Source of the DNA: Brachypodium distachyon
Taxonomy: Eukaryota; Streptophyta; Magnoliopsida; Poales; Poaceae
NCBI RefSeq assembly: GCF_000005505.3
Contig: NC_016131.3
Location: forward strand, 16,513,501 to 16,577,500
Direction of reading: 5' to 3'
Length of the DNA stretch: 64,000 bases
In this document: piece after piece, positions 1-14,678 of the stretch
How positions within the stretch are numbered: position 1 is the stretch's first letter
Layout: the number at the start of each line of letters is the position of its first letter
Notes under the pieces: model-generated
What the model saw: the letters and a program-made list of their open reading frames with translations, nothing else
What the model was told of the DNA's origin: nothing
The model's database searches: none
Translations under genes and position numbers: made by a program

Positions 1-41
1 ATTTAGACAAATTTCAGACATCCTTTTCCAGACGGAGGGAG
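1..41. mobile_element. Right end of a Stowaway-type MITE (partial)
   Basis: The first bases end in GACGGAGGGAG followed by TA, the usual right terminus and target duplication of Stowaway elements. It lies in an intron of the PATROL1-like gene; the left end is outside the window. Confidence 0.5.
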
Positions 42-157
42 TAATAGATTTTCCCTGTACTGTTCGTTTCATTCAATTAAATTTCTGTTTCTGCATTTGA
101 AAGTTATTAACTTGCAGACTCTCAGCTTAAGGTTGTTGTCCTCTGTTTTTTTACTAG

Positions 158-3100
158 ATAACAGAGTCCATGGATATTAGGACTAGACAAGGACTACTCA
201 ATGCTATGGTGGGAAAAGTTGGAAAACGGATGGACAATCTCTTGATTCCACTGGAACTATTGTGCTGTATATCTAGAGCCGAATTTTCTGACATGAAAGC
301 ATATCTTCGTTGGCAGAAAAGACAGGTTAGCCATCCGTTTTTTGCTTTAGAAATCTTGAACTATACCCACATCACTTAACGCTATTTGTTTCATTTTGTG
401 TATTTGCTTAGCTAAACATGCTGGAGGAGGGCCTAATAAACCATCCTGTTGTTGGATTTGGCGAGTTAGGTCGAAAAGTCAATGAGCTAAGGAACCTTTT
501 TAGAAAGATTGAGGAATCTGAGGTTCTATGCCTACTCAGTGAAAGTTTTTTATTTTAAATTTGTTTGTATAACCATTGAATAAACTATTCACTAATTGGG
601 GTTATCCTGATGTATTATCTGTCAGTCCCTGCCACCTTCTGCGGCAGAGGTTCAGCGTACAGAATGCCTAAGATCACTGAGAGAAGTTGCTACATCTTTT
701 TCGGAAAGGCCTGCTCGGGGTGATCTTACTGGTGAAGTTTGTCACTGGGCTGATGGTTACCATCTGAATGCTGCATTGTATGAAAAAATGCTTGGTAGTG
801 TTTTTGACATCTTGGATGAGGGAAAACTTACAGAGGCCAGTACTTCAAATCCTTGTTTGCTATTTTCCTTGTATAAATATATCATTGGTTGTAATGTTTG
901 TCTCATATTTTTTCTTTAATCTGCCAGGAGGTGGAAGAAATCCTTGAGCTCCTAAAGTCAACTTGGCGGATACTAGGTATCACAGAGACAATTCATGATA
1001 CATGCTATGCATGGGTATTATTTCGGCAGGTACTATCCTTCTCACAATTTTTCATGCTTGTGCTGTGCTTAGTTCTAAATATCTCTACAAGAGCAATCAT
1101 TGTGTTTCTGTACTACTAATTACCCCCTCTGTTCATATTTGCATGATGGTTTTTCTTGGGCACTCAGATTGAGGAGCAATCATTACTAATTACCCCCTAT
1201 AAGTAATAATTATGTTTTGTGTTGAATAAGTAGACAATTATCTTAAAAGTGCTCTTAGTGCATATCCCTGTTTGCCTTTACCATTTTGTGGAAATGATGC
1301 ATTTTCCTAATAACGTAGTCCAAATTAAGTTTGTCAGGATGTAGGGTAATCATTGAGTGATGATTCATATCTAAGACCACTAACTAGTAGTTCGTGGGTC
1401 ATTTATTTCTATTGAGATCAAAAGATGCTCGTTCATATACAGTAGTTCCCTGGACTAAATATATCCTTAAAGTCCTGTTCAATAGTGCTACTGATTTATT
1501 AGCTCATGAACTAAGTCAGCATCAAAATACTATGTTAATTAATGTAGGCTCTGCAACACAGTTTGTTTTTACAGGCCAGCAAGGGCTCCTGAAAGTTGTG
1601 ATTGAGCATTTGAGGAAGATACCTTTGAAGGAACAGCGAGGCCCACAAGAACGATTACACTTGAAAAGTCTACGCAGTTCTGTTGATGCTGATGATAGCT
1701 GTCAGGACTTCACGTTTTTCCAGTCTTTCTTGTCTCCAGTTCAGAAATGGGTGGACAAGAAATTGAATGATTATCATCTACACTTCTCAGAGGTTTGTTT
1801 TGCCCCCTCATGCATGGGCAGTGAACTTCTCTGAAATCAATCCTTAATAGATCTGGGTTTCTTACTTTATATAGGAAATATTTATCACGTCGGAGAAGAT
1901 TAGTTACTATATAATATGTCCCTCTTCCTGTTGGCCCTTGCTAATTTGTTATTCACTACTGAGCGTCCAACACATATACACACAAGATGTCCCATCATTA
2001 TTGTCGGGTGCTAGTTTATTGGTTACTTAACGACTGAACGTACCTTTGCTGTGATTGTTTTGAATATTCGAATATCTTGATTTCATATTTTAATGATAAA
2101 TTCCACAACCTATAGTTTTGATGCATAATTTCTCTTGTCAAGCTTATGATGCTCATCTCTTGTTCTTGTTAAGCACATGCATGTATCGTGTTTTGTCCCA
2201 CCTGACCTGCACATTTATTTGAGCACATATGCTCACACTTTTAGTAATCCACCATTTCTTCCGTAACCGCATGCTGCTACTCCCTCCGTCCCATAATATG
2301 AGGCACGCACGCGTCCCTAGATCGTCAATTTAGCTAACTATATATAAATTAAATAATGAAAAGTTTATATCATTAGAAAGTTTTTTCGATAACGAATCTA
2401 ATGATATACTTTTTGTTAAGGAACATACATATTTAATTAATCAAATTGATAATATAGGGATGCGTGCGCGCCTCATATTATGGGACAGAGGGAGTACTTT
2501 TGGGGGATTACAAGGAAGATGCACATTACACACGCACACCCCACACACACATGGGCGCGCTAAGGCATGATAGCTTTATATACTGCAGGCTCACGCTTTT
2601 CCACTGAAGGCACATGCGTGTACTCTGACTAAATACGGCACACCATGTTGATCCTAGATATTGAAACCAGGTGGGTGGGAATTGGAATGAGCAGCCCATC
2701 CTTGCTTGTTATTTTTTTTCAGACTTCCTCTTCTGCTATTTAAGCTATTGTAGATTCGACTGGGCCTGTGTATCTTCATTTTGTTTGCAACAATGGATCA
2801 TTTTTTCCCCCCCAAATTAAGACTTTCTATACATCTGCAGGGTCCCAGTACGATGGCTGATATTGTAACAGTGGCAATGCTTACTAGGCGAATCCTTGGC
2901 GAAGAAAATGACAAGGTGTGACATTTTAACTTCAATCTGTCATTTCTCATCTATCACACCACTTTTAATCGAAAAGTCGGGCGTCTGCTTGTGGCTTGTG
3001 TAGACTATGAGCACCAAAGCAGACCGAAATTTCTAGAGCGAAACACACTTCACTATAAACAAATTGAGTAATGCCCCTTACAAAAGAATAAAAAACTGTT

Positions 3101-6100
3101 GGGGTCTCTAACCCCCACTCTTATTGCCTTCTCACTTGCGGCAGTATATATACTGTAGCAACATATTGTTCTAAATAGAACTTAAAAGCACTGCAGAATG
3201 TGGAAACAAGAACTTTTTACAGTTTGCCCTTTCTTTTTCTCTCGAACACACATCAACATGCATATCGTTTTTTATTAGAAGAAGGCACATACTATTTGCA
3301 CATATAGAAAATTCTGATCCGTCCCCGTATTTGCTTTTGTGCATCAGGCGATGGAGTCACCTGATCGAGATCAGATCGACCGTTACATCACATCTTCTGT
3401 CAAAAGTGCTTTTGTGAAGGTGACCTTATTTGCAGCTACAATTGTTCTTTCAAAGTGCAGTTCTAATATTGCTTGTTTTATTTATTTCCTGATGCTTTTT
3501 TGCTCATTTTACCATGACATAGATATAAGATCACTTACCCACCCATGCCTGGTTATGTGCAACCTTGAATTTTGTCGATTATAGCGTACACACAATTGAT
3601 TTGAAGTCACTTTATGTTGCATTTGATCACATTGACAAGTAGCGAAACTTAACATCGAATTATTTGATTACGATAGCAAGATTCTTTGCAGCTAGAGGTG
3701 TTCGATAATTGTTTCTCTTCTTCATGTCTCAAAATTTGTGGTATGACCTTAGTTTATCATGAGAGATTGAGAGTATATGCAAACCTAAATATTGGAGGTG
3801 TTATGGTCTGTATGTATTTTATGTCTGTTATGTGGGTAATCCCCTACCATATATGTGGAGCCCACATGTCAGGTGGCTAGGCGCTAGATGGAGTACGATA
3901 TAAGCCATAGGATCCAAACAGGACTGGTACCTGTTTGATCAGATTGTGAATTAGCGTCTGGATGCAAGTTGAATTCCAATTGGTATCTCACATGCAAGGC
4001 TATCCTCTTTCAGTAGAGGCAGCTGCAGCTGATTTAGCCAAACTATCAATGAACAAGGATTATCCTTGCCTCTGCAGCAGCAAGCTGGGCAACAGTTGAT
4101 TCGTCCGATAGCACCTCCTGGAGATGGCATCAACCTAAGATCCAAGGCGTCTAACAGTATATTTGTCTAAATTTATGTCTGTACTTTTTAGCGTTTTGGT
4201 ACAGAGTTGTACTGGTCTCTATTATTGTCATTATATACCTCAAAAGTCAGTATGTCATGTGGCCTTCAATGCAATATTAATATGTAAACATGTATAAGAA
4301 TGTAAGCATGTGGAAAATGATAGGACGAGACTTTCTTATACATATCAAAAGATAATGCTAGCTAGACTCTGAACCTTTATATCCATACTATAATTGTAAC
4401 TAATCTGTTCTGATCTGACACTCTGACCATTAATCTTTTTTGTTTACTGGATTTGAAAACCATGCCTGCATTTGAAGAGTACATCATGATCCATATGCAG
4501 ATACTGCAATCTGGATTTGTTTATGTCATGATGGACTTCTGTAGTTTTATCTAATATGTTAACCTATATGGATCAACTAAAACAAATATTATTCTTTCAG
4601 ATGGCACATTCTGTAGAGGTTAAAGCAGACACAACACATGAGCATATTTTAGCATCTCTAGCTGAGGAGACAAAGAAGCTTCTGAAGAAAGATACAAGCA
4701 TTTTTTCGCCAGTTTTATCAAGATGGCATCCACAGGCAGCAGTTCTTTCCGCTTCCCTTCTCCATAAACTGTATGGAAACAAATTGGTAAGTTGTTTGGC
4801 TACTTGTAAATGACTGCCAAGTTCATCATAAACTTGCGATGCTGCATGCTTACGTTAAGTTTTTGTGACAGAGGCCTTTTCTTGAGCATGCTGAGCATCT
4901 TACGGAGGACGTGGTTTCTGTATTTCCGGCAGCTGATGCTTTGGAGCAGTACATAATGTCTGTGATGGCTTCTGTTGTGGGAGAAGATGGTCTGGACAGT
5001 ATATGTAGGCAAAAGCTAGCTACTTATCAGGTTAGCTCTTATGGTCCTCAACTACACTAACAGAAGAGCAAACAGTAGCTGTTTGTTTGCTTGATTTTTC
5101 ACCTTGACATGATATGTTCGTGTCATCATTTTCCAATTTAGCACCCATTCTCATTTGTTGGGGCTTCTTGTTGTGTTGTTCATCCTAATTCTCTGCTTCT
5201 GTTTTATGTTAGATTGAAAGTAAATCTGGCACGGTTGTCTTGCGCTGGGTGAATGGGCAACTGGAGAGAATTGAAACTTGGGTTAAAAGGGCTGCTGAAC
5301 AAGAGGTTAACACATTTGATGCAAAAGCCCTTCTCCTGTACTAATTTCTTGGTGCTAAATTCTATTCTTGACAGGCTTGGGACCCTATATCTCCTCAACA
5401 ACGCCATGGGGGCTCTATTGTAGAAGTCTATCGAATCATAGAAGAGGTTCCTTCCGTCCTTCATATCTGTTTGAAATTTTTTCCGTTAATGTCTGCTTGC
5501 AGGTTAATTTTAAATGTAGTTTCTCTTTTATGCCACAATACTTTACATTGCTAATTTTGCCTGATTTTGAGCCATCTTTGTGAAAGTAACATTGGTTCAT
5601 TGCAAATTATTCCAGACTGCAGATCAATTTTTTGCATTCAAGGTTCCCATGCGAATTGGAGAATTAAATAGCCTCTGCCGCGGTATTGACAAGGCGTTCC
5701 AAATTTATACACAACTTGTTACTGGCCCCATAGGTTTGCATCATCACCTTGTTCTTTTTCTTAAGGGCCTTCTGTCTATCTTCTTATTGTACGGTCTTTC
5801 TTTCTTCCGTTACAATATTTTCTGTCCAAGTGACTTAAAAGGCAAAATGCTCTCTTGTATAGACTAGAAATATCATGATGTAGATGGTTCATGCTAATTA
5901 GTATAATTTAGATAGAGTATCTACTCGTCTGAAGTAGTTCCCTGCCCAGGGGGATAGCTTGCCATAGGAATGCTGGGCGCGAGGATGCGATCCATGATTA
6001 GTGAGCTGGTGGTTTGCTTGTACAAGCACAATTAACTATTGGTAATAAAGTTAGTCAGAATCCAGAAGGTCAAACATTTTGTCAGTAGTTAGAGCATACC

Positions 6101-9100
6101 TCTTGGCAAGTAGTATGTGAAAATTGATACATATGGGTAGCAAGAGGCTGCTTATGTCCCAGCGTGGGGGTATTTACTTCTCGATGGGTCATGAAAATGG
6201 GAAAGACTACATCTGCACAGAATATTGGTTTCACAAAGTCCAGGACAAAGCAATGGCAAGTGTTGCTGGCAAAATGAGTTGAGGTTATTCTCATGTCTTC
6301 ACCTTTTAAATGAATTTGCACAGATGTATATGCATCTACTTTGCTGGTATGAGTGACCGTGATTCCATACCAAATGACCCCACTTATGCAGTTAAGCTGT
6401 ATTTGTAGGAAGTCTGAACCGTATGTAGGAACCTTTCTCGTTCATAAGTTGATTCCATTCCAAATGATTGTGAACTGTACATTATGGCCATCCTTTGTAG
6501 CTTTTGTCATGTACTGGCCACCTGTTAGAGCGACACAAATGAGGCCTGACATGCAGCGGTAGACTCGCAAGTGGTATCACATTGCACAAGTGAATGTTGA
6601 ATGTCAATGGTTGGTTCAACTGACCGAAAGTCCTAAAGTTCAATCACATGGACCTGTCAAATGACATAATCTGGATTTAGCAACCATCTGTTGTAGCTAA
6701 GCACTCATCAGCAAATGCATGTCTATCCCCCGTCCCCGAGGCTAGCAAATTCGTGCTCTTTACTCATTAGTAATTTAGTATGGACAAGAAATATGTATGT
6801 CTTCACTTTCTAACACTTTTCGGTTTAAACCTTCTGTACATTCTCTAGCCATTAAGTGGTAATCGTTTTATCTGCTTGCAGTTGATAAAGAAGATTTAGT
6901 TCCACCTGTTCCTGTTCTTACTCGATATAAAAAAGAGCTTGGAATCAAAGCTTTTGTAAAGAAGGAAATCCAAGAAGTTAGAACAGTTGATGAGAGAAAA
7001 GCAAGTGAAATTGTTCAACTTACAATGCCAAAGCTTTGTGTGCGTCTTAATAGCCTATACGTGAGTTTCTCTACAACTGATGTTGTCATGTCGTTTATCT
7101 ATAATAGCAACTTTATCAAGTCCCTGGGCAGTTTCCAGTACACAAGGATGTATAGTAAAAATACATAAATCTTCACAGAAGTTTTATTATGGAATGGTTG
7201 ACACATACTACTGGAGCATCGTTTCCTTAAATTTCTCCTATAGCTTTGAAATATGGAGTGATAATTACACTGCTAGCCTGCTACACCCTACGGTCACATT
7301 AAATATATTTTTTGTTACCGGTTTGTATCTTTCATGTTTGTTCCTGGTTTGACATTGTTTCCCTTTTACAATCAGCTATTGTTAATGTGGTGCGTTATTA
7401 GTAACAATGGTTTATCAGTAATTTTACATTAAGTATTTGGATTAATTTGCTATTCCATGTACTGGTAATTCTGGACATGACACTCTGTGTTCCGGTGACC
7501 AGTATGGAGTTAACGTTTGGTTCTAGCTGTTGCAATGATTTACAGCAACAGGATCCATGACATTAGTTTGATGTTTTGCTTTCTTCCTGTTGTTCATTTT
7601 GATTACTGTTACAGCTATTTAACAAAGTATTTATATATGCAAGCAGTATGGTATCAGCCAGCTTAGCAAGTTGGAGGATAGCATAAGTGAGAGGTGGGCT
7701 AAGAGGAAAATTGATGACGTTAACATCAGTAAGTGTGCTATTTTTTCAAAAATAGAAATCATTCTATTTGTTGGATACTCTTAAGAAGATTGCCAATTAA
7801 TTTGTTTGATATAGTCCTTATACTATTTAAACTGTGTTAGGGCGATCAATGAGCGAAAAATCAAAGAGCGTTGTCTCCAGTCAGAAGAACCAATTTGATG
7901 GCAGTAGAAAAGAAATCAATGCTGCTATTGATCGGGTATGTGAATTTACAGGTAAGAAAATATATATACCCCCACCACTGTTATTTGGAAGCTGATAGCT
8001 CTTGAATGTTGAAATGTGCACCTTTTCATTTGTAGGGCTAAAGGTTATATTCTGGGATCTGCAGCAGCCATTTATTGACAATTTATACAAAAATAATGTT
8101 CAACAAGCTCGACTGGACAGTATTGTGGATGTGCTTGATTTGGTATGTTCAATTTATGAGCGCTCTAACACTTTTACATGTGAATACAACCAAGGGCATA
8201 TGCCTTTATCTGTGCCACACATTTATTCTGTTTCTACGAGAAAATTATGGATTACTTTTATCCCAGAAATTCGGTGGCCATGCTAAGCATATGCTGCTAT
8301 CTCAAAACTTTGAACAAGCATGTTTGGTCCCTCTTATTACCAGTTCTTGTCTAAGCTTCTATAGTTCCGATTGTTTAATAAGCTTCTCTTGAACTAATTT
8401 TCATGTATTTGATGCCACTGCTCAATCATTAGGTGCTCAATCAACTTTGTGATGTCATTGTGGAGCAACTGCGGGATCGTGTAGTTACAGGGCTTCTGCA
8501 AGCATCCCTGGTGATAAATTTAGCAACTAAGATTAGATCTTTAACAAGTTTGGGCTTCCAATTTACCTTAATTTATCTCTATTGGTAGGATGGCCTATTT
8601 CGTGTAATACTAGATGGAGGTCCTACACGTGTCTTCTCTCCAAGTGACGCCCCTCTTTTGGAGGAAGATCTTGAAACTTTGAAGGTATGCAATTGTTTGA
8701 AGACATCTTGTCTGCTATTTTTATATACAAGGAACTTCTTGTGTGCTTTATACCTGAATGATGATATTATTCTACAATTGACATTCTTATCATGTTTCTG
8801 CAGCATTTTATTTGACTAGTCTTTTGTCTGAGCAATAAAATGTCACTTGTTGTTTGCTGCAGGAATTCTTCATATCTGGTGGAGATGGGCTACCTCGTGG
8901 CACTGTTGAGAATTTGGTCTCACGTATTCGTCCTGTAATAAATCTGATCAAGCAAGAGGTAAAGTTTGGATTAACTGTAATCCTAACTGTGAATGTCTAG
9001 ATGGATTGTCTTATGTTCTTGTTTTCCGTGTTTCTCCCAGACCCGTGTGCTCATCGATGATCTACGAGAAGTTACTCAAGGGGGCAAAAGCAAATTTGGA

Positions 9101-9211
9101 GCAGACTCCAAAACCCTGCTCAGGATCCTGTGCCACAGAAATGATTCTGAGGCGTCACATTATGTAAAGAAGCATTTCAAGATACCCAGTTCAGCTCCTC
9201 CTAGCACCTGA
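158..9211 (+). CDS. PATROL1-like protein (DUF810/MUN domain), 5' end outside window
   Basis: This is the C-terminal 838 codons of a plant MUN/DUF810 protein; Arabidopsis PATROL1 is the known member and acts in delivery of plasma-membrane H+-ATPase in guard cells. I joined 20 exons with consistent phase: 158-325, 412-522, 626-835, 928-1029, 1562-1792, 2841-2915, 3348-3419, 4601-4786, 4872-5030, 5213-5305, 5375-5446, 5616-5733, 6882-7060, 7647-7728, 7841-7951, 8036-8142, 8433-8510, 8589-8684, 8863-8958, 9041-9211 (stop TGA). Family-typical stretches include KIPLKEQRGPQERLHLK, LAEETKKLLKKD, WDPISPQQRHG, VPPVPVLTRYKKE, EFFISGGDGLPRG and LCHRNDSEAS near the C terminus. Full family members have about 1,100-1,200 residues, so roughly 300 N-terminal residues lie to the left. 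All introns are GT-AG except 836-927, which starts with GC. The ATG at 170 is internal, not a start. Confidence 0.95.
836..927 (+). other. GC-AG intron of the PATROL1-like gene
   Basis: The upstream exon ends ...LTE at 835 and the next starts EVEEILELL at 928, matching the conserved family sequence without a gap. The intron begins GCCAGT and ends CTGCCAG. The nearest GT (840-841) would shift the frame with every acceptor nearby. The donor is therefore GC, although position +3 is C, not the usual A of GC introns. Confidence 0.8.
2280..2494. mobile_element. Stowaway MITE in a PATROL1-like intron
   Basis: The 215-bp element begins CTCCCTCCGTCCCATAATAT and ends with its near-perfect inverted complement ATATTATGGGACAGAGGGAG. 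TA duplications flank it at 2278-2279 and 2495-2496. The inverted repeat extends over about 35 bp and the interior is AT-rich without coding capacity. It lies in intron 1793-2840. Confidence 0.93.
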
Positions 9212-10456
9212 TCCTCAATGGGTCCAGTGCTCGGTCTTGCTTGGGAATATGTCCTGCTTGCAAGTTCTTGTAACATTTGTGCATTATTAGCAGTAGGAGA
9301 TAGGTTGCGCACTAGTTTATGGTGCAACAGGTGTACACTGGTTCTGAACTTTTGATAGATGGGCATCGATTGATTAATTGATTTTTTGCCCAGGAAGGAT
9401 TTAGGTGTGCTTTTTGTTCTGTTTCTTTCGGGTCTTCCTGTCTGGTACGGTTGTTAGGGGAGAATTGATGCATTTACAATTCTGTGGCTCAATTTTTGTT
9501 GTAGTATCATGAATTGAGATTTTTTGTTAGGTAAACAGAGTTCTTTACAGATAATAAATCCTCGACACCATGAACTGCCGACTGGATAGGTTCATGAGCC
9601 GTTCTATGAGGGGTTCATGAGCCGTTCATTGATTAAAAGCTGATGGACAAAATATAAATGAGAAGCTATCCTCCAGATATCTTGGACTCCACAGGAGAGC
9701 GATCATTTGACGGGGCATTGATTTCGGAAACTAGTTTCAGCCCGTTTGATGGCACGATCAGCTTCTTGTATCCTGCCTCCGGTGTAGCATAGGTTTTGTC
9801 GTGTGTTTGTGCTACATGAGCTTTAGCAAGCTCCAGTTCAGATGTGCTGTCAATAGTGCTTCTTACAATTTTGAAAGTTCTCACGCAATTTTTGTGTTAC
9901 AGTTTCGGAAAGACATGAAGAATTCTGAAGGTCGGTGTTAAATTGCTAAAAGTTCTTCGTTCAGTATTTCTGAAAGTTCATACAAAAAATCTTAATGTTT
10001 GTGCTAAAATTTCTTAAAGCTAGAAATTAGGCTTATTTAGAAGCCAAAAAAGGAAAGAAAACATCTAACTAAAATGGGAAGTACAAAATTTCAGAAACTG
10101 ACTGCACGGGAATTATGTTGTGGTTGTCTGTAAGCTAGTCGTGTTGAGCACGGTTCGACCGGAAAAAAAAACCATTGCTCTCGCAATTTTGTAGGCACTA
10201 GTTTTTCTTTCTACATATGGGGTAAAACTAAAAATGTTTCTGATGAAAATTTACACACGTGCACGCATATATATATAAATTTCTTTCACAATTTTTTGTC
10301 ATCTGAAAAAAAAAGTTTTCTCACTCGAGAGCAAATTGCATAATGCTCGAGACTAAAAAAAGGTTCAGGTAACGAAGATACCGGAAATCCACGTCCATAA
10401 CCTACGTACTTCACTCGCACTCATTTCGTGACCATTTGAACATCACTAAACGCGTG
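9212..10456. other. 3' UTR and intergenic DNA
   Basis: AT-rich sequence after the PATROL1-like stop codon. An AATAAA at 9553-9558 is a candidate polyadenylation signal. A short direct repeat (GTTCATGAGCCGTTC, copies at about 9590 and 9613) follows. I see no coding region. Confidence 0.6.
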
Positions 10457-10530
10457 CTCCCCCGTCCGCGAATAAGTGTGCATTTGACTTTGTCCTAAGT
10501 CAAAGTTCTTAAAGTTTGATCAACTTTGTA

Positions 10531-10622
10531 CTCCCTCTGATCCTAAATTCTTATCTCAAATTTGCCTAAATATGGATGTATCTACTCTTAAAAGGCATAT
10601 AGATATTTAGGATCGGAGGGAG
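10531..10622. mobile_element. Nested Stowaway MITE 1
   Basis: A 92-bp element starting CTCCCTCTGATCCTAAATTC and ending TTTAGGATCGGAGGGAG, flanked by TA at 10529-10530 and 10623-10624. It interrupts the outer Stowaway. It is of the same subfamily as the right arm of the interrupted MITE near 28,050. Confidence 0.93.
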
Positions 10623-10642
10623 TACAAAATTGTATCAACGTA

Positions 10643-10714
10643 CTCACTCCGTTCCATAAAGATTTGGCACGGCTTTGGACCAAAGCCGTGCCAATCTTTA
10701 TGGAACGGAGGAAG
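10643..10714. mobile_element. Nested Stowaway-like MITE 2, near-perfect palindrome
   Basis: This 72-bp element is almost entirely inverted repeat: one arm reads CCGTTCCATAAAGATTTGGC and the other returns GCCAATCTTTATGGAACGG. One base is inserted in the left arm and there is essentially no loop. TA duplications are at 10641-10642 and 10715-10716. It is the second insertion into the outer Stowaway. Confidence 0.9.
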
Positions 10715-10867
10715 TATACGATATCAAGGTTGTATATTTGAAGATGGATCTAGTGAAACTAATTTGATGTCATAAATACTCCTGCTTTTTCTTAAAAGTT
10801 GATCAAAGTTTAAAAGTTTGACTTAAAACAAAGACAAACATACACTTGTTCGTGGACGGAGTGAATA

Positions 10868-11230
10868 CTAGACAAGATCGAGTGGGCATCAATAAAACCG
10901 ACAAGAAATGCCTCGCCTGGATGGAGCCATGCCTGCAAGAATTCCTTACGTCCTGCGATGCGAGGTCCAACACCTTGGCGGCCCCAGCTCCTCCATCTCG
11001 CCGAGCCTCTCGCCCTGGGCGCCGCAGCATCCGCCTCAGCTTGCAGCACTCCGGTGTATATGGTCGGCGCATCCCCATGCACACTGGGCACGGCAGGCCT
11101 TCCCGCTCCATCTTACGACAGCTGCACTTGAACGTATATGGTCAGCTGACTTCGAGAGTCTGAGCACTATTTCCCTCGCCATATCCGGCTCCACGCCGTC
11201 CGTAGCCCAGGGCTTTGGTTTGTAACAGGT
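10868..11230. other. GC-rich island, possible gene fragment
   Basis: About 330 bp of GC-rich, codon-like sequence sits between AT-rich flanks, directly right of the nested MITEs. Several frames stay open for about 100 codons on both strands, so no frame is favoured. GTATATGGTC occurs twice (about 11056 and 11132). I do not recognise a domain. A duplicated or captured exon fragment is possible. Confidence 0.3.
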
Positions 11231-12180
11231 TAAGCACTAAGCAAGTAAGTGGTGGTTACCAGCCGCAAACAGTATAGTTGGTGGGTGTTAAAAACGACCT
11301 ACTTAAACCAGGAAGCCTGTACATCTCACTGGGCAGGTTTTCCTTTTGAACCGCGCTATGTTGCATTCCAGAGACTGCGTTAATGAGAAAAATATTTGCA
11401 TTCCTAATGTCGTGTACCCAAAGTTTGTTTGAAATGTGGTTGCCTCACAGTTACAGTCCCATGTTTGTAAACGAACCAAAATAAATACAGTAAAATTGAC
11501 CTCACCCACAGAAATAGTGCTAGGGTGTAAAGACTTGTAAATAACTGGCCACTGGACAAAATTTTGTAAGTAGAACTGTGCTTCTTTGACAAGAATAACC
11601 GATCGCTTACAAATAATGTGAAAGCAGTTTGACTGTATGTAATATAACCAGATAGCTGGTACAAGGTCTTGATTCATCCATGCAGTAAATTACACAATGG
11701 TAGTACAATACAAGTACAATCCAACAATGGTAAATAAAAAACTCTAGCGAGAACAGCGGAATTGGATCTACTTATTGCTTGTAACAAATCGAATTGCCTA
11801 CTGATAATTCTGATCTATATTAAGGGTTTGTAATCACAGATATGTAGTCACACTTGAGCAAAACCTGCAACACATAACGAGGATTACATGAGCACGTCAT
11901 ACCAGTATAACTAGATTAACTCATTTGTGAAGCATAAATTGATAAACTTATGTACGTTGATTTTTTATCAAGTTATGTACCAGTATGTATCAGCGTATAC
12001 AGAAATAACAGAAGACCCAGTCAGACGAGTGTTCTGATGAAACTAAGCCAGTTACAACACTCCATACCAGATTTCCACTGGTTGGGATTGCAAAACAAGA
12101 AGGGGTAGCACAGCACATTTCAGAATCTAGAGGATGGTCTCGTCATGCTACGCAAATTTGGGATAAGCACCATCATCATT
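11231..12180. other. AT-rich intergenic DNA / kinase 3' UTR
   Basis: No coding region is recognisable. The right part may be the distal 3' UTR of the UMP-CMP kinase gene on the minus strand. An acceptor-like site (TCCTGCAG on the minus strand, at 12182-12189) and a donor-like GTAATA at 12543-12548 suggest a 3' UTR intron from 12182 to 12548. Confidence 0.4.
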
Positions 12181-12596
12181 TCTGCAGGACACTGAAGCAA
12201 CCAAGTGTCATCACTTGGGGATGACATCCGTGGTTCCAACAGTCATGACTAGGAAGTATTACTTCTAATTTACATTCCCATTTAGGTGTGGAACTCATTG
12301 GTCCAATAATCATTTTGTATTTCACATATTCCCATTCTATATTGCTGCTATTAATGTATCCAAAACAAGTGGGTAAACAGTTCCTTCTGAAGTCAACCTC
12401 ACAGGCAAACAGAGCCAAACCATCATGGATCTTATATTGCTCAATTTTCCGAAAAGATGAACAGATGTACCATTATAAAAATCATCTAAATATTGTTTAT
12501 GACAAAAGAAATACATTTGAAGCATAAAAAAAGGAGAGAAGGTATTACCTTTCATGAAATCATTCCCTTATAACCTTTTTGGTCCTTTACACTGTT

Positions 12597-14678
<2,082 letters not shown>

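Larger units (their letters stand above)
10457..10863. mobile_element. Outer Stowaway MITE hosting two younger MITEs
   Basis: The left arm (CCCCCGTCCGCGAATAAGTG, then a TTTGAC...AAGTCAAA stretch) pairs with the right arm (CACTTGTTCGTGGACGGAGT, preceded by TTTGACTTAAAACAAAG). Two smaller Stowaway elements with their own TA duplications lie inside. Removing them leaves about 240 bp, a normal Stowaway length. The outer ends are eroded and the TA duplication is not clear, so the boundaries may be off by a few bases. Confidence 0.8.

Noticed and set aside
170..379. Short ORF starting MDIRTRQGLLNAM as a separate gene
   Set aside because: It is an internal exon of the PATROL1-like gene plus intron read-through; the exon starts at 158 in the same frame.
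1091..1205. Repeated GAGCAATCATT and ACTAATTACCCCCT in an intron as a MITE
   Set aside because: Only a short local duplication; no paired termini or target duplication.
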